A DNA stretch of 64,000 nucleotides from assembly GCF_000002865.3 (NCBI RefSeq), contig NW_001865039.1:3481178-3545177 (forward strand). The letters run 5' to 3'. Under the pieces are notes generated by a model. The model did no database searches. It was not told the DNA's origin and worked only from the letters and a program-made list of their open reading frames with translations. Positions 15,193 to 27,383 of this stretch are shown here, one piece after another. This DNA is from Monosiga brevicollis MX1 (taxonomy: Eukaryota; Opisthokonta; Choanoflagellata; Craspedida; Salpingoecidae). Every line of letters begins with the position of its first letter. Position 1 is the first letter of the stretch. The position numbers were made by a program, and so were the translations under genes.

Positions 15193-16358
15193 ATGAATCC
15201 CGCCCTCCTGGCCTCGCTGGGCTTTCCCCCCGCCACCACTTATGTCCTTTCCAACTACGCCTCTGGCTCGCCCGACATGTCTGCCGCTGCCTCGCCTCAG
15301 TTGACCCATCCTATGCTCTTCAATCCGCAACACCATCAGTTGCCGCAGCACCCGCAACCACAACCGCTCGCCTTTTATCAACAACAGCAAGCTCCCATCG
15401 CCACCAACAATGGCCTGGACTTGACAGCCGCCAAAAGCGAACTTGCCCAGCTGCAGCAGCAAGAGGCCCTCAAGCGCCTGCGCCCCTGCCCTCATCCCGG
15501 CTGCAGCCGCATCTTTTCTCGTTTGGACGTGAGTCACATCTTCTGCTTCTCCTTCCTGCTCTTATCATCTCGAACCACCTCTCTCCCCTTCAGAGGCAAC
15601 AATCACTTTGCACCGCTCCCCACCACAACTCACGCCCAGACTCGCCCTCTGTTTGCTTGACTGTATTCTCCCTTTAGCACCTAAAACTGCACCTGCTCGG
15701 CCATTCCAATGCCCGTCCATTTGAATGCCAGACCTGCGGACGCCACTACCGTCAAGTCTATTCCTTGCGCCGTCACCACCGCAACTCGGGGCATACAGGC
15801 ATCAAACGCCATCAACAGAGTCTGGAAAAGGCCTTTGATATTCTTTCCGAGAAGGAAGAGACAGGAAAGGACGAGGGCGGCGAGGATGCAGACCACACCG
15901 AGCCATCAGCCGGACGCAAGCTGGCCGGTGCCAAGACAGACCTCACCTCTCCAGCCTCCTCTACAGGTGTTTCCCCCAACGCTTCCTTCAGCACAACATC
16001 AGTGCAATCCAAGTCTCCCAGCTCCCTACCCACCTCTCAGAACGCGGCCAACATCTTCTCGCTCTTGCGAGCACCACCTCAGTCGTCTCTCAACATGATG
16101 CACTCAGCCTCGGGATCAGCTAGTCCCACCATGATGAGTCCCACCATGATGAGTCCCACCATGATGAGCTCCAACATGCTGGCAGCACCGCAACTCTCCA
16201 GCTCCATCTCCACTTCGCTCACGCCCAACATCAACGTCGGCATGCTTAACCAAGCACAGCCCACCATGGCCAACATGAATCCCCAGCTTGCCCTTCAGCA
16301 GATGCTCTATCAACAGTCCATGATGGCCATGCTCGCAGGCGTGTCCAAGCAAAGCTAA
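15193..16358 (+). CDS. C2H2 zinc-finger protein (copy B)
   Basis: Paralogue of the gene at 7817. Exon 1 (15193-15528, 112 codons if the ATG at 15193 is used) encodes a Gln/Pro-rich N-terminus and the first half of finger 1, CPHPGCSRIFSRLD. Exon 2 (15677-16358) continues HLKLHLLGH, then finger 2 (FECQTCGRHYRQVYSLRRHH, then RNSGH) and TGIKRHQQSLEKAFDIL. The intron (GTGAGT...CTTTAG) lies at exactly the same codon boundary as in copy A. The C-terminal part is Ser/Met-rich, with a 15-base unit encoding MMSPT repeated three times at about 16128-16172. An in-frame ATG at 15136 would add 19 residues, but 15193 fits better with the preceding CACACA-rich leader. Stop TAA 16356-16358. Probably a nuclear DNA-binding protein. 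Confidence 0.86.
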
Positions 16359-17292
16359 TCACCCTTCTTTCGCTGAGCTCAATCAACCATACACCCACGA
16401 CGCCAACACCAACACAAGCTTTATCCCCCTCGGAAGCCGAGCTTCACCACGACCGCGACCACCACCACCGCCGAGATCAACAACTTTGCTTGATTCATTC
16501 AAGTTGGCTAGTCCGGTCGCTGTATATAGTGCATGTAAACCTTTGGCACCGCCGAAAACCTTTTCTCCTTGGCAGTGGCTGCCCCGAGTTGTTGGCGCCA
16601 CATCTTGTTTGACTTTGGGTTTGTTTTTGTTTTCATGCCAGCTTGATTTTTGAATGGCACACATGATTGTTCAGTGTCGTGTTTGTTTATAACGCACATC
16701 TCTGTCCGTTGTTCAGGATCGTGCCCAGCGTGCTTGCTTATATCTGACTGCACGTCTTGTCTTGCAGCCCATTTGCGGTCCTCTCCTTGTGGAGTAGTAG
16801 TAGTAGCCTGTTCACTAAACAACGCTTAAAAGTTTTTCTTTCTTTCTTTCTTGCTGACCTGCTGAGTCCTGTTGTTCTTCCCGGTTCGGATGCGCATCGC
16901 GTGACTTGGACGATAATTCAACATGCAGCAGTCAATCGTGTCAAGCTTTCGTTCAAACAATAGAGGAAAAAAGGGGGGGGGTGGGGGACGGTCTCGCCTT
17001 TGGTGCGGTCTGGTCCATCCATCCACAAATCGTGCCGGCTGGACACCATACTCACCACCGCCATATCTTCGCTCGAGCGGTTGCCTGGCATGCCAGACTC
17101 TCAGTGATCAAGGACCAAGGTCAGGAATGTCAGCAGCGGCAAGAGAGAGCCCATGCAACCACACAACCATCGCTTCTCGTCCACACAACGCGCACTGAAA
17201 AACTTTCACATGTTGTAGAAAGGACTCCCACACAACGACAATCAAAACACGATACCATGTCAACACCACACCATGCCCCTACTGCACGTTTG
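16359..17292. other. Convergent intergenic region
   Basis: 3' sequence between zinc-finger copy B (+) and the fasciclin gene (-). No coding signal recognised. It contains short homopolymers (G run about 16974-16982). Confidence 0.5.
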
Positions 17293-17298
17293 TTTATT
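17293..17298 (-). terminator. Polyadenylation signal overlapping the fasciclin stop codon
   Basis: On the minus strand the last codons read GAATAAAC, so the TAA stop (17296-17294) lies inside a canonical AATAAA hexamer. This would give a very short 3' untranslated region if the site is used. Confidence 0.5.
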
Positions 17299-19746
17299 CA
17301 CAGGCCACAACTTGTGACAAGTGTATGGCCACCACGTTAATGGAGCCAGTGCAGCGGGGCCTGGTGCCTTTGGAGATGACAATGGTCTGCGATGCGCTCT
17401 GCGCGATCAGGTCGACGGCACCAATGTCGGCAATCAGCAGCGTCTCTGCATCTGCTGGCGGGTCATGCGCTGCCTGGTGCTCGACCGCCTGGTCAACGGC
17501 AACGCGAAACCCTGTCGTTGCGGTTGTCACCTGCACGGCCGCCGGGCACAAGCCAGCCCGGGCCACAAACTCCACACCCACGCGATAAGATCCACTGCTC
17601 GCCAACTGATCAGCTGAGAACACCAACATGGCGCCATCCTCGCTCGTGCTTAACAGGTGCACAGGAGACGACTCACCCAGAACCATGCGCCATGACGCTG
17701 CCGACGCCCACGTGCCCAGGACCAAGGCTGACTTCAAGGGCAAACGGAGCGAGGTTTTGGTTGTGGTACAAGGAGTAGTCGTGACTCTTGTCGTTGATGG
17801 CGTCGGCGTGGTCATGGGGGACGAGAATCGAGTGAGCGTCGCTGCCGCCGGTGCCGTTGCTGCTTCCCAAACCGCAGATGTCAGCATGGTTGTGTCCAGC
17901 GCTGGCGCAGGCAAGGGGACGACGGCACCGGCCTCAAGGTTGATGATGTTCGAACGCAGAACGAGCACATCATTGACGTGCACGTGGGCTGCCGTAAAAG
18001 TTAAGCGCAGCGGACCAGCTGGGGTGTCGCTTGATTGATTGGCAAAGGGCCGAGTCGCCTCAAAGGGAATGAAATGTGCTTGCAAGTAGCGTTGAAGTGC
18101 TGCTCGTGCATCTGAAGTCGTGGGGAGCAGCAGCATGTTGAGCGTTTGGAGGGCTGCATCGGTTGGTGCTAGCACAAGGTATGGCTCGTAGAGCAAATTC
18201 TCCAGGCCAGCCTGCCGGAGGAGGAAGAAAAAGGTGGAGAAGCGAGTCTGAGTCGTGATGACATCGGCTGGGACCAATGTGGTCCTGCTCAGCGACGGCA
18301 CTCCGTCGACGAGCAGTACCACGCCATTGGCCGTGACTGCATGGTCCACCACGGTCATGCCATTGATTGTCATGGCGTTGGTGGAGGAGGAGCGGTACAC
18401 ACTCATGGCAGCCCCCTGCTGGTTGGTGAGAGCATTCACACCCTGCAAGGTCGCGGGCGTAACAAAACCTGGGAAGGTGTACGCAGCCACCACAGCCGCC
18501 AAAGCAGCAGGGTGACTCTGCACCGTGGTCCGCCATTCAGCTGCACGCTCAAGAGCCTCATCTGTGGGCAATACTACGCTAAACACGTGATGCTCCTCCA
18601 GCAGTGACAGGGCACCTGCTTGGTCCAATAGGCGAGCGATGCCTGCAAACCTCGCCGTGGTCCGGACAGCATCATGTAGCGTGATCAGAGACCAATCAAG
18701 AGCGGTGGAAATAGTCGGGCCATTGGTGCTCAACGGTGTGGTCTCAATGGTCTCAGTGGCGTCAATGGTGCTGTCGAGCGCCGCATCGCCTGAGGAGGCA
18801 GCAGCACCACCCACACTTGGCGCGGTTGACGCTTGGGGACTCAGTGTCGTGATGCTCGTGGCTGGTATCGTGGTGATGTGACGACCCCGCAGCGTTGCAA
18901 ACGCATCGCAAGGCAGTAAGTCCTGGAAATTGATCCGCACATGAAATCTGCGTGTCACCGATAAGAAATGAGGGGGCATGACCCTTTGGGCAAGATGCAG
19001 CAGGTGCGAAGAAAAGCTAGGAACAAGGGTGGGGGTACAGCATCGAGCCCCAACTGAGGTGTGGCCTTGAGGTACTCACGTGCGTTCGACGGCAGAGAGG
19101 GCCGCGAAGGAAATGGCGGAAAGCAAAGTCTTGGCTTGAGCGCCTGTGAGAGGGCCCTGAATCGTGAAGATGCCTTCGTGTGCATTCAATTTGGTCGTGA
19201 CATGATGTGCTTCAGCCACCTCGGCTGCCAAAAGAATGCGCTTTCAATGTGGCAGAAAAAAAAAAAAAGCAGCAGGGCGGCAGTGCGTGAAATCATGATG
19301 ACGCATGGTAGGCTGAGGAGGCGATCTGCGATGCGAGTCTCAACTGTGGGCCCTAACCTCTCCATTCTGAAAGGGAAAAATCTGCACGTAGACGGCCGTC
19401 AAGATCTCGTCCCGGGGCTCAACAACCGCCTCAGCTAATAGCAGCGGTGTACTGGTGTGTAGATCAAAGTCGATCACACCATCTACTCCTTCAATTAGCA
19501 CATGGACGGCATGAGCAGCAGACTCGGGCGTTGGGTGTGTCGCATCGCGCGGGGCTGACACGGGTCAAGCGAGCATGACACACCAGCAGCATTCAGTTGA
19601 ATGTAGGCAAGGGGCTCAGCTGGGGCTTGCGTGGTCTCTAGGAGTGGGGCGAGGGGTGGTTCGATGGTCGTCTCCAGGGCATGAAGGCTTCGTGTACAGC
19701 AAGCCAGGGCGCAGACGAAGGTGATAAGGGTTTGTTGTGCAGTCAT
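17294..19746 (-). CDS. Secreted fasciclin (FAS1) domain protein
   Basis: Extracellular adhesion-type protein. The start at 19746 gives a clean signal peptide (MTAQQTLITFVCALACCTRS, then LHA). Upstream exons encode a module I do not recognise, including HVLIEGVDGVIDFDLHTSTP (about 19430-19500) and GIFTIQGPLTGAQAKTLLSA (about 19090-19170). The large last exon, beginning near 18948, carries two FAS1-like domains. The first includes SLITLHDAVRTTARFAGIAR and VVLPTDEALERAAEW (about 18520-18700); the second includes FSTFFFLLRQAGLENLL and LVLAPTDAALQTLNMLL (about 18120-18240), each followed by the family's N-T/V-I/V-G-D-like strands. The C-terminal 180 residues are Thr-rich, then a possible further module ending ISKGTRPRCTGSINVV. 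No C-terminal membrane segment is visible, so secretion is likely. The join between the first two exons (near 19560) is unclear. Confidence 0.78.
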
Positions 19747-19937
19747 GGCGCTTGTCGTTGCCCTGAATGAGAGCGCGCCAGCAAGTCCGCACGACGAGGG
19801 ATCCAACAGGATTAAGTTGGGCAGAGGGGTCCGAGGCGTGGGCTCTCGTAAAAATAATTTATAGCGTTCTTTCAGATCAGACACTGTCCTGCTCTCGTCC
19901 GTGCGTACGCATGGCTTTTGCTGCGAAGTCAGGGGGG

Positions 19938-19974
19938 GGGAGAGAGAGAGAGAGAGCGAGAGAGAGAGAGAGAA
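19938..19974 (+). promoter_or_regulatory. GA tract in the shared fasciclin/NOP14 upstream region
   Basis: A GA run with one GC interruption lies between the divergent fasciclin (-) and NOP14 (+) starts, about 340 bases before the NOP14 ATG. Similar tracts sit upstream of several other + strand genes here. A promoter role is inferred from position only. Confidence 0.4.
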
Positions 19975-20250
19975 GAAAGATAGAACGCCAAGTCGCTTGG
20001 CCTACGCATCAAAAGAGTCGAGTGGCCAATCGACAACGCCATATCCAACGCAGAACAACCGCGTCGCCGAGCGGCACCTCGGCCCGAACCAACTTTGCCG
20101 TGCAACCCGCACACTGGCCGCCCAGCAACCCGCTATTACGACACCCAACTTTGATTACATAATCCAAACGGCGAACGCAGTGACGGACACCCCACCGGCT
20201 GACAACAGATGTTTACTACATCTGTTGACTACCACTCCTTGCACACACGT

Positions 20251-20274
20251 GTGTGTGTGTGTGTGTGTGTGTGT
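20251..20274 (+). repeat. (GT)n microsatellite in the NOP14 leader
   Basis: About 12 GT units lie about 40 bases before the NOP14 start codon. Confidence 0.95.
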
Positions 20275-20312
20275 GAAGCGTTCAATTTTCTTCTGATTGG
20301 TCCGGGGGCACG

Positions 20313-23300
20313 ATGGCCAAGAAGAAGAGTTCCAAGCTGCGGCAGCGCGCCGCAGAGGAGCGCAAGCAGGAAGAGCAGGTGCTATCACGACGCAAGGGCG
20401 CCGCCACTCAGGATGAGGCCCAAAATCCCTTTGAGCTGCAGCAGCAGCGCCGGAAGCATGACGTGTTGGGCCAGAAGGTCAAGGGTGAGCGCGGCAACAA
20501 GGCGCGTGCACGGGACGCCGCCATCAAGTCACGTGAAAAGTCCCTGCTCGTTGAGTACCGACAGCGTCACAAGGATAGTCGCTTCACTGACAAGCGCTTT
20601 GGCGAGTACAACACGGTAAGATTCGCCCTCGCCGAGCAAGTTCCAGACTCTCGGGCCTGTCCATGTTGGTGCCGACTAAAGCTTCCGCTTTCCCTCACCT
20701 CTTTAGGGTATGAGCGTGGAGGAAAAAATGCTGGCCCGTTTTGCTGCCGAGCAGCGCAAGAAGCACTCCCGGTCCAGCGTCTTCAATCTCGATGATGATG
20801 ATGAGGATGCGGAAGAGTTACTCCTCACCCACAACAATCGTCCGCTCTCCGAGGCCATGGACAGTTACATTCCCTCCGATGAGGAAATGGACGAGGATGC
20901 CCAAGACTTTGGCGCGCGTGCCACCAACGCTGACATGGTCTCTCGCTTTCACTTTGGTGGTGGCGACGCTGGTGACGAGGAGGAGCAGGATGACGGCCAG
21001 CCTCAACGCAAGCGCACGCATCGCGAGATCATGGCTGAAGTGATTGCCAAGTCCAAGTCGTACAAACATGAGCGACAGCGACAACAGCAGGTCGGTAGTG
21101 CCACTAACAATCCAATGAGGCTGGCTTTGTTTTATCGTTGTAGATGCGGTCTGCGTTGTTCAATCGTGGCCCTTTTGGTCGTTGTTTCCCACACTCCCTT
21201 CAAATACCAGCCATTGGCTTTACCGTGCCAATGTTTGGGCCGCTATGGGAGGAGATTAAATTCTTGATGCTGCAAACTTGGGATGTTGGGGTTCGATGCA
21301 ACGTCCGCCCCGACGTCGTCTTTTGCTTGTCAAACATACTTTTTTTTTTTTTGCCAAACAGCGCTCGAATCGCCGGATTGAGCTGGCCACGCGCCTCACT
21401 TTTGTGTTGTTTTGGTATGGACGCGTCACAGGAAACCGAGGACATGACCAATGCCGTGGATGATCAACTGAATGACATTTTGGGCCTGGTCTTTGGTGAA
21501 TCCAACCGTGCAGAGCAGGTGTGTGGTTTGGCTTTGGCACAGCGTCAACACATGCGAATTCGGCGTGGGTTGTATCCAGGCTTTTGTTGGCTGCCGCTGT
21601 CGCCACGCGTTGACCGATGCGACCTTTCCTCTCGATCGTTTCTTGCTGTCCCTTTTCTCTCTCTTAGGAAGGGCGGGTGCTGGCCGCACCGGCTGACTCG
21701 ACTTACGATACAGCCATTGTGCAATTGGCGGCTGACAACAAGGCCCGTGCCACGGATCGTCTGAAGACGCCCCAGGAGGAGGCCGAAGAAGCACGTGAAC
21801 GCCTCGAACGCCTTGAAGCCCAGCGGCAAGCACGGTTCGGCCTGGTTTTTCTCGTTGGGTGTTTCACTTCTTGGCTGAAGACTGCAGCTCCAGAGCAACA
21901 CATGCCGCGGCCAACCATGACGCGTTGCGCTCTTTCTTAGGTTGCGAGGCGAGGATCCTGAGGCAGAGCAGTCGAGCAACCTGAAGTCATCCTCCGAGTA
22001 CGTGGGTGCCGGTGATGACAGCGACGCAGAGGAAGACGGAGCTGGACTTGAGCTGCTGCCGATGGGCGATGGAACTGCAAAGCTGGTGTCCAAGTCTGGC
22101 CAAGGTACATGGTCGTCTGTCGTTCCGTTGGCCCTTCCACCAGGTTACAGATACTCACTCTGTTTTCATCTTCTGATCCATTGTCATGATGTCGTAGCGG
22201 TTGACTTGAACAGCTCTGCCAAGCCGGGATCCGGCGTTGCTGATGACGATGACGAAGAGGCTAGTGACGACGAGGATGACGAGGAAGCTGAATTGGACGA
22301 CAGCGACGCAGCGGACGCCTCCGAAGATGAGTTTGGTTTGGAACCTGATTTTGGCGCCTCGACGTAAGTTTGCTTGTGCCAACCTGCCGCTGGTCATGCG
22401 ACGTCGTGCCCCAAATCGGTCGGCTTGAGCCTGCCCACTTCCTCACCCCTTGTTGGTATTGTTAGATCCGGAGCCCCTGAACATGAATCTGACGCAGAGG
22501 AGGACTTTGAGGTTCCCTTTGTTTTCAAGCCTGTGAGCTCAGCTGAGGACATGATGACCTTGCTCGAGGCCTATCCCATCAGCAAGCGTCGCATTCTTCT
22601 TGAGCGTCTCATTGCTTGCCACAACGTACATCTGGCTGCTGCAAACCGTGCCATCCAGGAGGTCAGTACCACGTCCGTCAAAGCCCGTCAATACCTCTTT
22701 CGCGGTTGGGCGGAAGTATCGGTCGATTCACACACTTCTTTTGCAATCTGGGCTTGTAGACGCATTTTATGGCTCTCTGGCAATGCGTGGGCCAATCGAT
22801 CCAACAGGGCGAGGCGCTGAGCGCCCTTGAGCCCCTGATTTGGTAAGCAACTCGGCCCATCGCACGCACCTTGGCTGCTCCCTTCAATCAACGTACCATT
22901 GCTTACCTCCCGCTGCGTCTGGCTAATCCCACCCTGTTCCACCGTGTATAGGTCGTTATATACCCTCATGCTTCAAGTCAAGGCCGCGGCGGCGACAACA
23001 GCCCGCAATCGCATCTTTGAGCTCCACGAAAAGTAAGATGCTGTTTCCAGACCCTTCACGTGGTGCCAGCCATCATTTACGCCTTGCCACTTTCTGCTCA
23101 GTTTCTCAATAATACTTTGTTGTGCCCTCCATCAGGACTCGTGGCGGAAGCTGGCCTTCCTTTCCCAAGCTGCGCCACCTTATCTACTTTCAGATTGTCC
23201 CAGAGCTGTTTCCAGCCTCGGATCGTTGGCATGCGGTGGCTACCCCAGCCTTGTTGGCGGCCATGCATTTGTTGACCAACTGCAACGTGGCCAACATGCG

Positions 23301-25046
23301 CAACATGGCTGCTGGCCTTTATCTGTGCAGTTGCGCCTATGTTTACGTACAAGAGAGCCATCGCATTGTCCCTGAGGCGCTCGCCTTTTTGAACAGCTTT
23401 CTGCAGTGCTGCACCGCAGCTCCCAGCGAGGTGTGTTTTGAGCTCTGACAATGTCTTTGTCGTTGAGCACTCGAGCTTGTCAACGCCAGTGCAACTACAA
23501 AAAGCCAACATGAAAAACATGCTTTCTGCCGTGTACTTGTGTAGCAGTGGCTTTTTTTCGTGTCTCGATGCTCATGTTTGGTCTTTGCTGCTTGGGGTGG
23601 CTCGACAGGCTGGCTCGCGCCTACTTCTGCCCGCGTTTTCCCTTCTCAAGCCTGCTCAGCGCAAGAGCCTCCGATGCACCCCTGCGTCATGGAAGTTAGT
23701 TTCTTCTTTCCACTATCCTTGACGGAGCTCGACCTCGTTCTTATTCATTTTAAATCTGGCTCTCACCTGCCCTTGTTTGCGCGTTGTGCACAGAGGACTC
23801 AAACCGGCTGCCATGCCATTGGAGCGTCTGGAGGCTGGTTTCAAGGGCTGTGCGCTCGAGCAAGTCAAGCTCGACTTGGTTGCCTTGGCCCTTCAACTCA
23901 CACATAAATTTGCTCGCCTCTACCAAACACATGCAGGTGAGTGTTGAGGGCTCGGTGTCCGCTTGCACAAGTTCGAGTCATTAGGGTGGACAGCAGGAGG
24001 GCTGACTGACGTTTTTTTTTTTTTTTTTTGCGGGCTTTTTTTGTTGGGTGCCACTGTGCTTTTTAGCCATGCCCGAGAGTCTGGCATGCGCTCAGGCCGC
24101 TGCGCGGCAGTTGGAGCAGGTGCCATGCCTCAAGGCCATTTGCACGCCGTTGGTAGAGTTGTTCGACGGTGAGTTTCTGTGCTTGGCTTGCATTTGTTGC
24201 CTTGATCAACGCACGTTGTCGCCACAGTTCCTCATTACGCAACGATTGCTTGTTCGAGTGCAGCTTGCGCGGGCATGCGCGATGCCGTTCGCTTTCAGGC
24301 GCACAAGCCCGTGCCTTTGGAGATGCTAGAACCCGATTACAACGCTCATGGATTCGGCAAACGCTCGGATCAAGACCAGACGGATCGTGAAAACGGTTGG
24401 TTTTGTTTGCCTGAATTTTTTTGGCAAGGGATCTTCGTGTTGTGGCACCTTCAAGCGATGTTGCCAATGGCCTTTAAATGCACGTTTAAGCCTTGTGATT
24501 TTGTCAGACGTTTTTGTTCTGTTGTGTTTGTGTGTTTGTGTGTTGTGACAAATGTTATCATGGTACACTCTGTGCCGGCTCCTTCCCATGAGCCAGGTCC
24601 AATTTTTAGCCATGAGAGAGCGAATCCAACGGGCTCGAGGGCCCACGGGATGCAAAGAGTGTTTCGCGGTTTACCTCCCGCGCGACATTTCCAGTCGTTC
24701 CGAACATGCCTTTCCTTTACATCGGTGTCCATTTCCATGTTTTGGTGCTTTTTTTTGGTGGCCTTTTCTGTGGGTCGTCATTCGTGCATGATCAACACCT
24801 GGCTCATGGACGCTGTGCTTGGTGAAATCTGGCTTGAATGCTGCAGAACGCCTCCGCCGGGAACTGCGCAAGGAGCGTAAGGGTGCAGTACGCGAGCTTC
24901 GCAAGGATGCGCGCTTCCTGTCCAAGGTCAAGCTGAATGACATCATTGAGAATGATCGTGACCGTAACCAGAGGCTCAAGTCGGCGTTTGCCACGCTACA
25001 GAGCGACCAAGCCGACTTTAACAAACGTGATGCGCAAAAACGTTGA
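20313..25046 (+). CDS. NOP14: NOP14-like SSU processome protein (multi-exon)
   Basis: Nucleolar scaffold of 40S subunit assembly. The N-terminus MAKKKSSKLRQRAAEERKQE, then NPFELQQQRRKHDVLGQKVK and a KSLLVEYRQRHKDSRFTDKR block, is the family signature (20313-20615). Next come GMSVEEKMLARFAAEQRKK (from about 20707), acidic stretches (20790-20990 and 22240-22340), DDQLNDILGLVFGE, and the helical-repeat region with FVFKPVSSAEDMMTLL, WPSFPKLRHLIYFQ, LFPASDRWHAVATPALL (23130-23270). The C-terminus, ERLRRELRKERKGAVRELRK to the stop at 25046, matches the conserved basic tail of NOP14. There are at least a dozen introns, several with poly-T runs near the acceptor (24013-24031). The start at 20313 is the first ATG after the GT tract. 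Its head-to-head neighbour is the fasciclin gene. Identity is firm; a few middle exon edges are not resolved. Confidence 0.9.
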
Positions 25047-25489
25047 TGGTGAAAGACCCCTCAGCCACTTCCTGATTCGAACCCTAGATGCATATGTTCA
25101 TCCCTTAATCGGCCCCTCATCCTTCTTTTTTAATTGACTGCTGAGCATGTAACACCTGACGGCCCAAACCTGAACTGACGCTATGTGCCAGAGGCTTGGT
25201 TTTGTTTTTACCTTGGCCTACACCGCGATTAGACAACACATTGTGAAGTAGAATGCTTTGCAAGGAAGCAACACCACACCATGTCACTCAAGACGTTTTG
25301 ACGATAATAATTAAATTTTTATTACTATCTTCACTGGAATCGCGTCGAGCGCAAAGATAGGAGTAGACACAACCAGAACCAAGAACATCAATGGGGGTCA
25401 AAAAAAAAGGGAGAAATCGTTCAAAAAAAAAAAAATCGGTTCTGTTCATCATGAAGCGAAGCGGCGAGAGTGTTGCACTGACACGCACT

Positions 25490-26599
25490 CTACATGCGAT
25501 GCTCAAGCACCCCAGAGCTCGCGAGGGCAGGTCCAGGGCTAAAGGCAAGGTCTTCGTTGTTAAAGGCCACACGCGGTGCTTGCACCGGGCGGCCCCAATT
25601 GAAGAAAATGACATACGTCAGGCTGCCGAGCATGGCCCCAACAATCGGGCCAAGCCAGTACACCCAATGCGAGTCCCACTCATCAGCAATCACGGCCGCG
25701 CCAAAGGAGCGCGCAGGATTGAGCGATGCGTTGGACCAAGGAAATCCGACGTAGGTGAGGGCAGCGTAGGCCATGCCCACGTAGATGCCTAAAGGGGCCG
25801 GCGGCACCAAGTAAAAACACAATCGAGACCGTGATGCGTGTGTGAGTCTTGCATTGGTGGTCGCTCGTTCCAGGGGCTCAACGTGTTTCTTACCACCCGC
25901 ATAGCGCAGATGACCCTTGCGGTTGTCCGGGTCCAGGGTGGCCATGACGTAAAGGGCTAGGATAAAGCCGAGAATAAATTCCATGCCAAACGCCTCGCCA
26001 TAGCTGGTGTCGCTTCCCTTGATGGTAGCCCCAAGTTTGATGCCGGCATCTCGGGTAGTCACGGCATAGAGTGCGGCTGTGCCTGCGATGCTACCCACCA
26101 CTGCGGAGGGCCCCCCCGACGCGAGAGTTCATATCATGAGCGGGGTCGTGGAGGGCAGCGATGCGGAGTGGCAAGCGGGTGGAGCGCTAGCGGATAGGAA
26201 TTCGGAGGCGTGCAAGTCTGCCGGAGCAGAGAGGCATGGAAACGCAAGTATACCTTGGGCAACAATGTAAGCAAAGGCTTGGTTGACACGGATGAGACGA
26301 GCCGCCAGGAAGCTGACGGTGAGGGCGGGGTTGAGGTGAGCTCCGCTAATCTGGCAAAAGGCATGTGTCACACCGGCGTACGCAAGTCCGGTGGTGATGG
26401 CAGCGGCAAGGGCATCAGCTGTTGTGTTGCCCTGTCGCGCGTTGAGGTAAGCACCAGTTACCAGGAAGCAGGTAACGGCCGTTGCCAGGCTCTCGGCCAA
26501 GAGGGCTTTGATGCCGCTTTTGGCGAAGATGCGAAACTTTGGGGCTGCGACAGCGAGCTTGCGCTCGCCCGAGCCGATGGAAGGCGCACCAAAGTCCAT
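25490..26599 (-). CDS. Aquaporin / MIP-family channel
   Basis: Six-helix water or glycerol channel in three exons. Exon 1 starts with MDFGAPSIGSGERK (ATG at 26599) and contains the first NPA loop, SGAHLNPALTVSFLAARL (about 26310-26350). The donor follows YIVAQ, and splicing gives YIVAQVVGSIAGTAALYAV. Exon 2 holds SYGEAFGMEFILGFILALYV, and the splice after RYAGG joins to IYVGMAYAALTYVGFPW. Exon 3 carries the second NPA loop, NASLNPARSFGAAV, and a final helix WLGPIVGAMLGSLTYVIFF (about 25590-25660), ending SSGVLEHRM. The Arg after the second NPA is the usual selectivity-filter Arg. The N-terminus of about 50 residues before helix 1 is cytosolic. Substrate cannot be fixed by eye; the sequence resembles classical animal/plant aquaporins more than long-loop glycerol channels. 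Confidence 0.9.
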
Positions 26600-27238
26600 T
26601 CTTGCAATGATCTTTAGCAAAGCCCGGAAGGGGGCGAGGCAACAAGGAGGAAGAATTGAGGACCAACGCTCGAAGGAGCTCGGCCACGCGGGGCGTGCGG
26701 TTGTGTGAGAGAGGGGTAAGTGTGGGCTTGGACCAGAGATTTTGGTCGCGTCGTGTCGGGTCTAAGGACGAGGGAAAGGCACGACGATCAGCCCAATGCA
26801 GCAAGATTCTCATCAGGGGCAATAGACCACAACATCTCCCTTGAAAGCCTGTGGACAATCGTTCCTTGGCTGCCGATGATCAACATCCAGGCTGCCGTGT
26901 GATCGGCGGCAGGGACTCGACGTCGACGGCTGCCATAGATAGCAGGCAGGGAGGGGTTTGTTGACTTGAACTAACCTCTTGAATGGTTTGAAAAAGGCAG
27001 TATGCTGATTATCGGGTTTATGTTCTCTGGTTTATTCAGATTCACACAAAGTTGCAAGCTGCTTCGAGACCATGATGGAACGGCTTTCGCGTATGGGGGA
27101 CAGACCGTCAGAGGTTTGATGCCAGCAGCTGGATGCAATAGCGATAACACTAAGGCAAAATAGAGATTTCTTCAACTTCATCCTGTTTTGAGAGGCACAT
27201 GTCTGATGCTCGAAAGTCTGACAATAGTGTGACACACA

Positions 27239-27357
<119 letters not shown>

Positions 27358-27383
27358 TTAACTTTTGGCGCTGGCGCGCCACC

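Noticed and set aside
13697-15196. Several long frames rich in Pro, His or Arg on both strands
   Set aside because: C-rich sequence lacks stop codons by composition; the frames contradict one another and show no domain. Treated as the upstream region of zinc-finger copy B.
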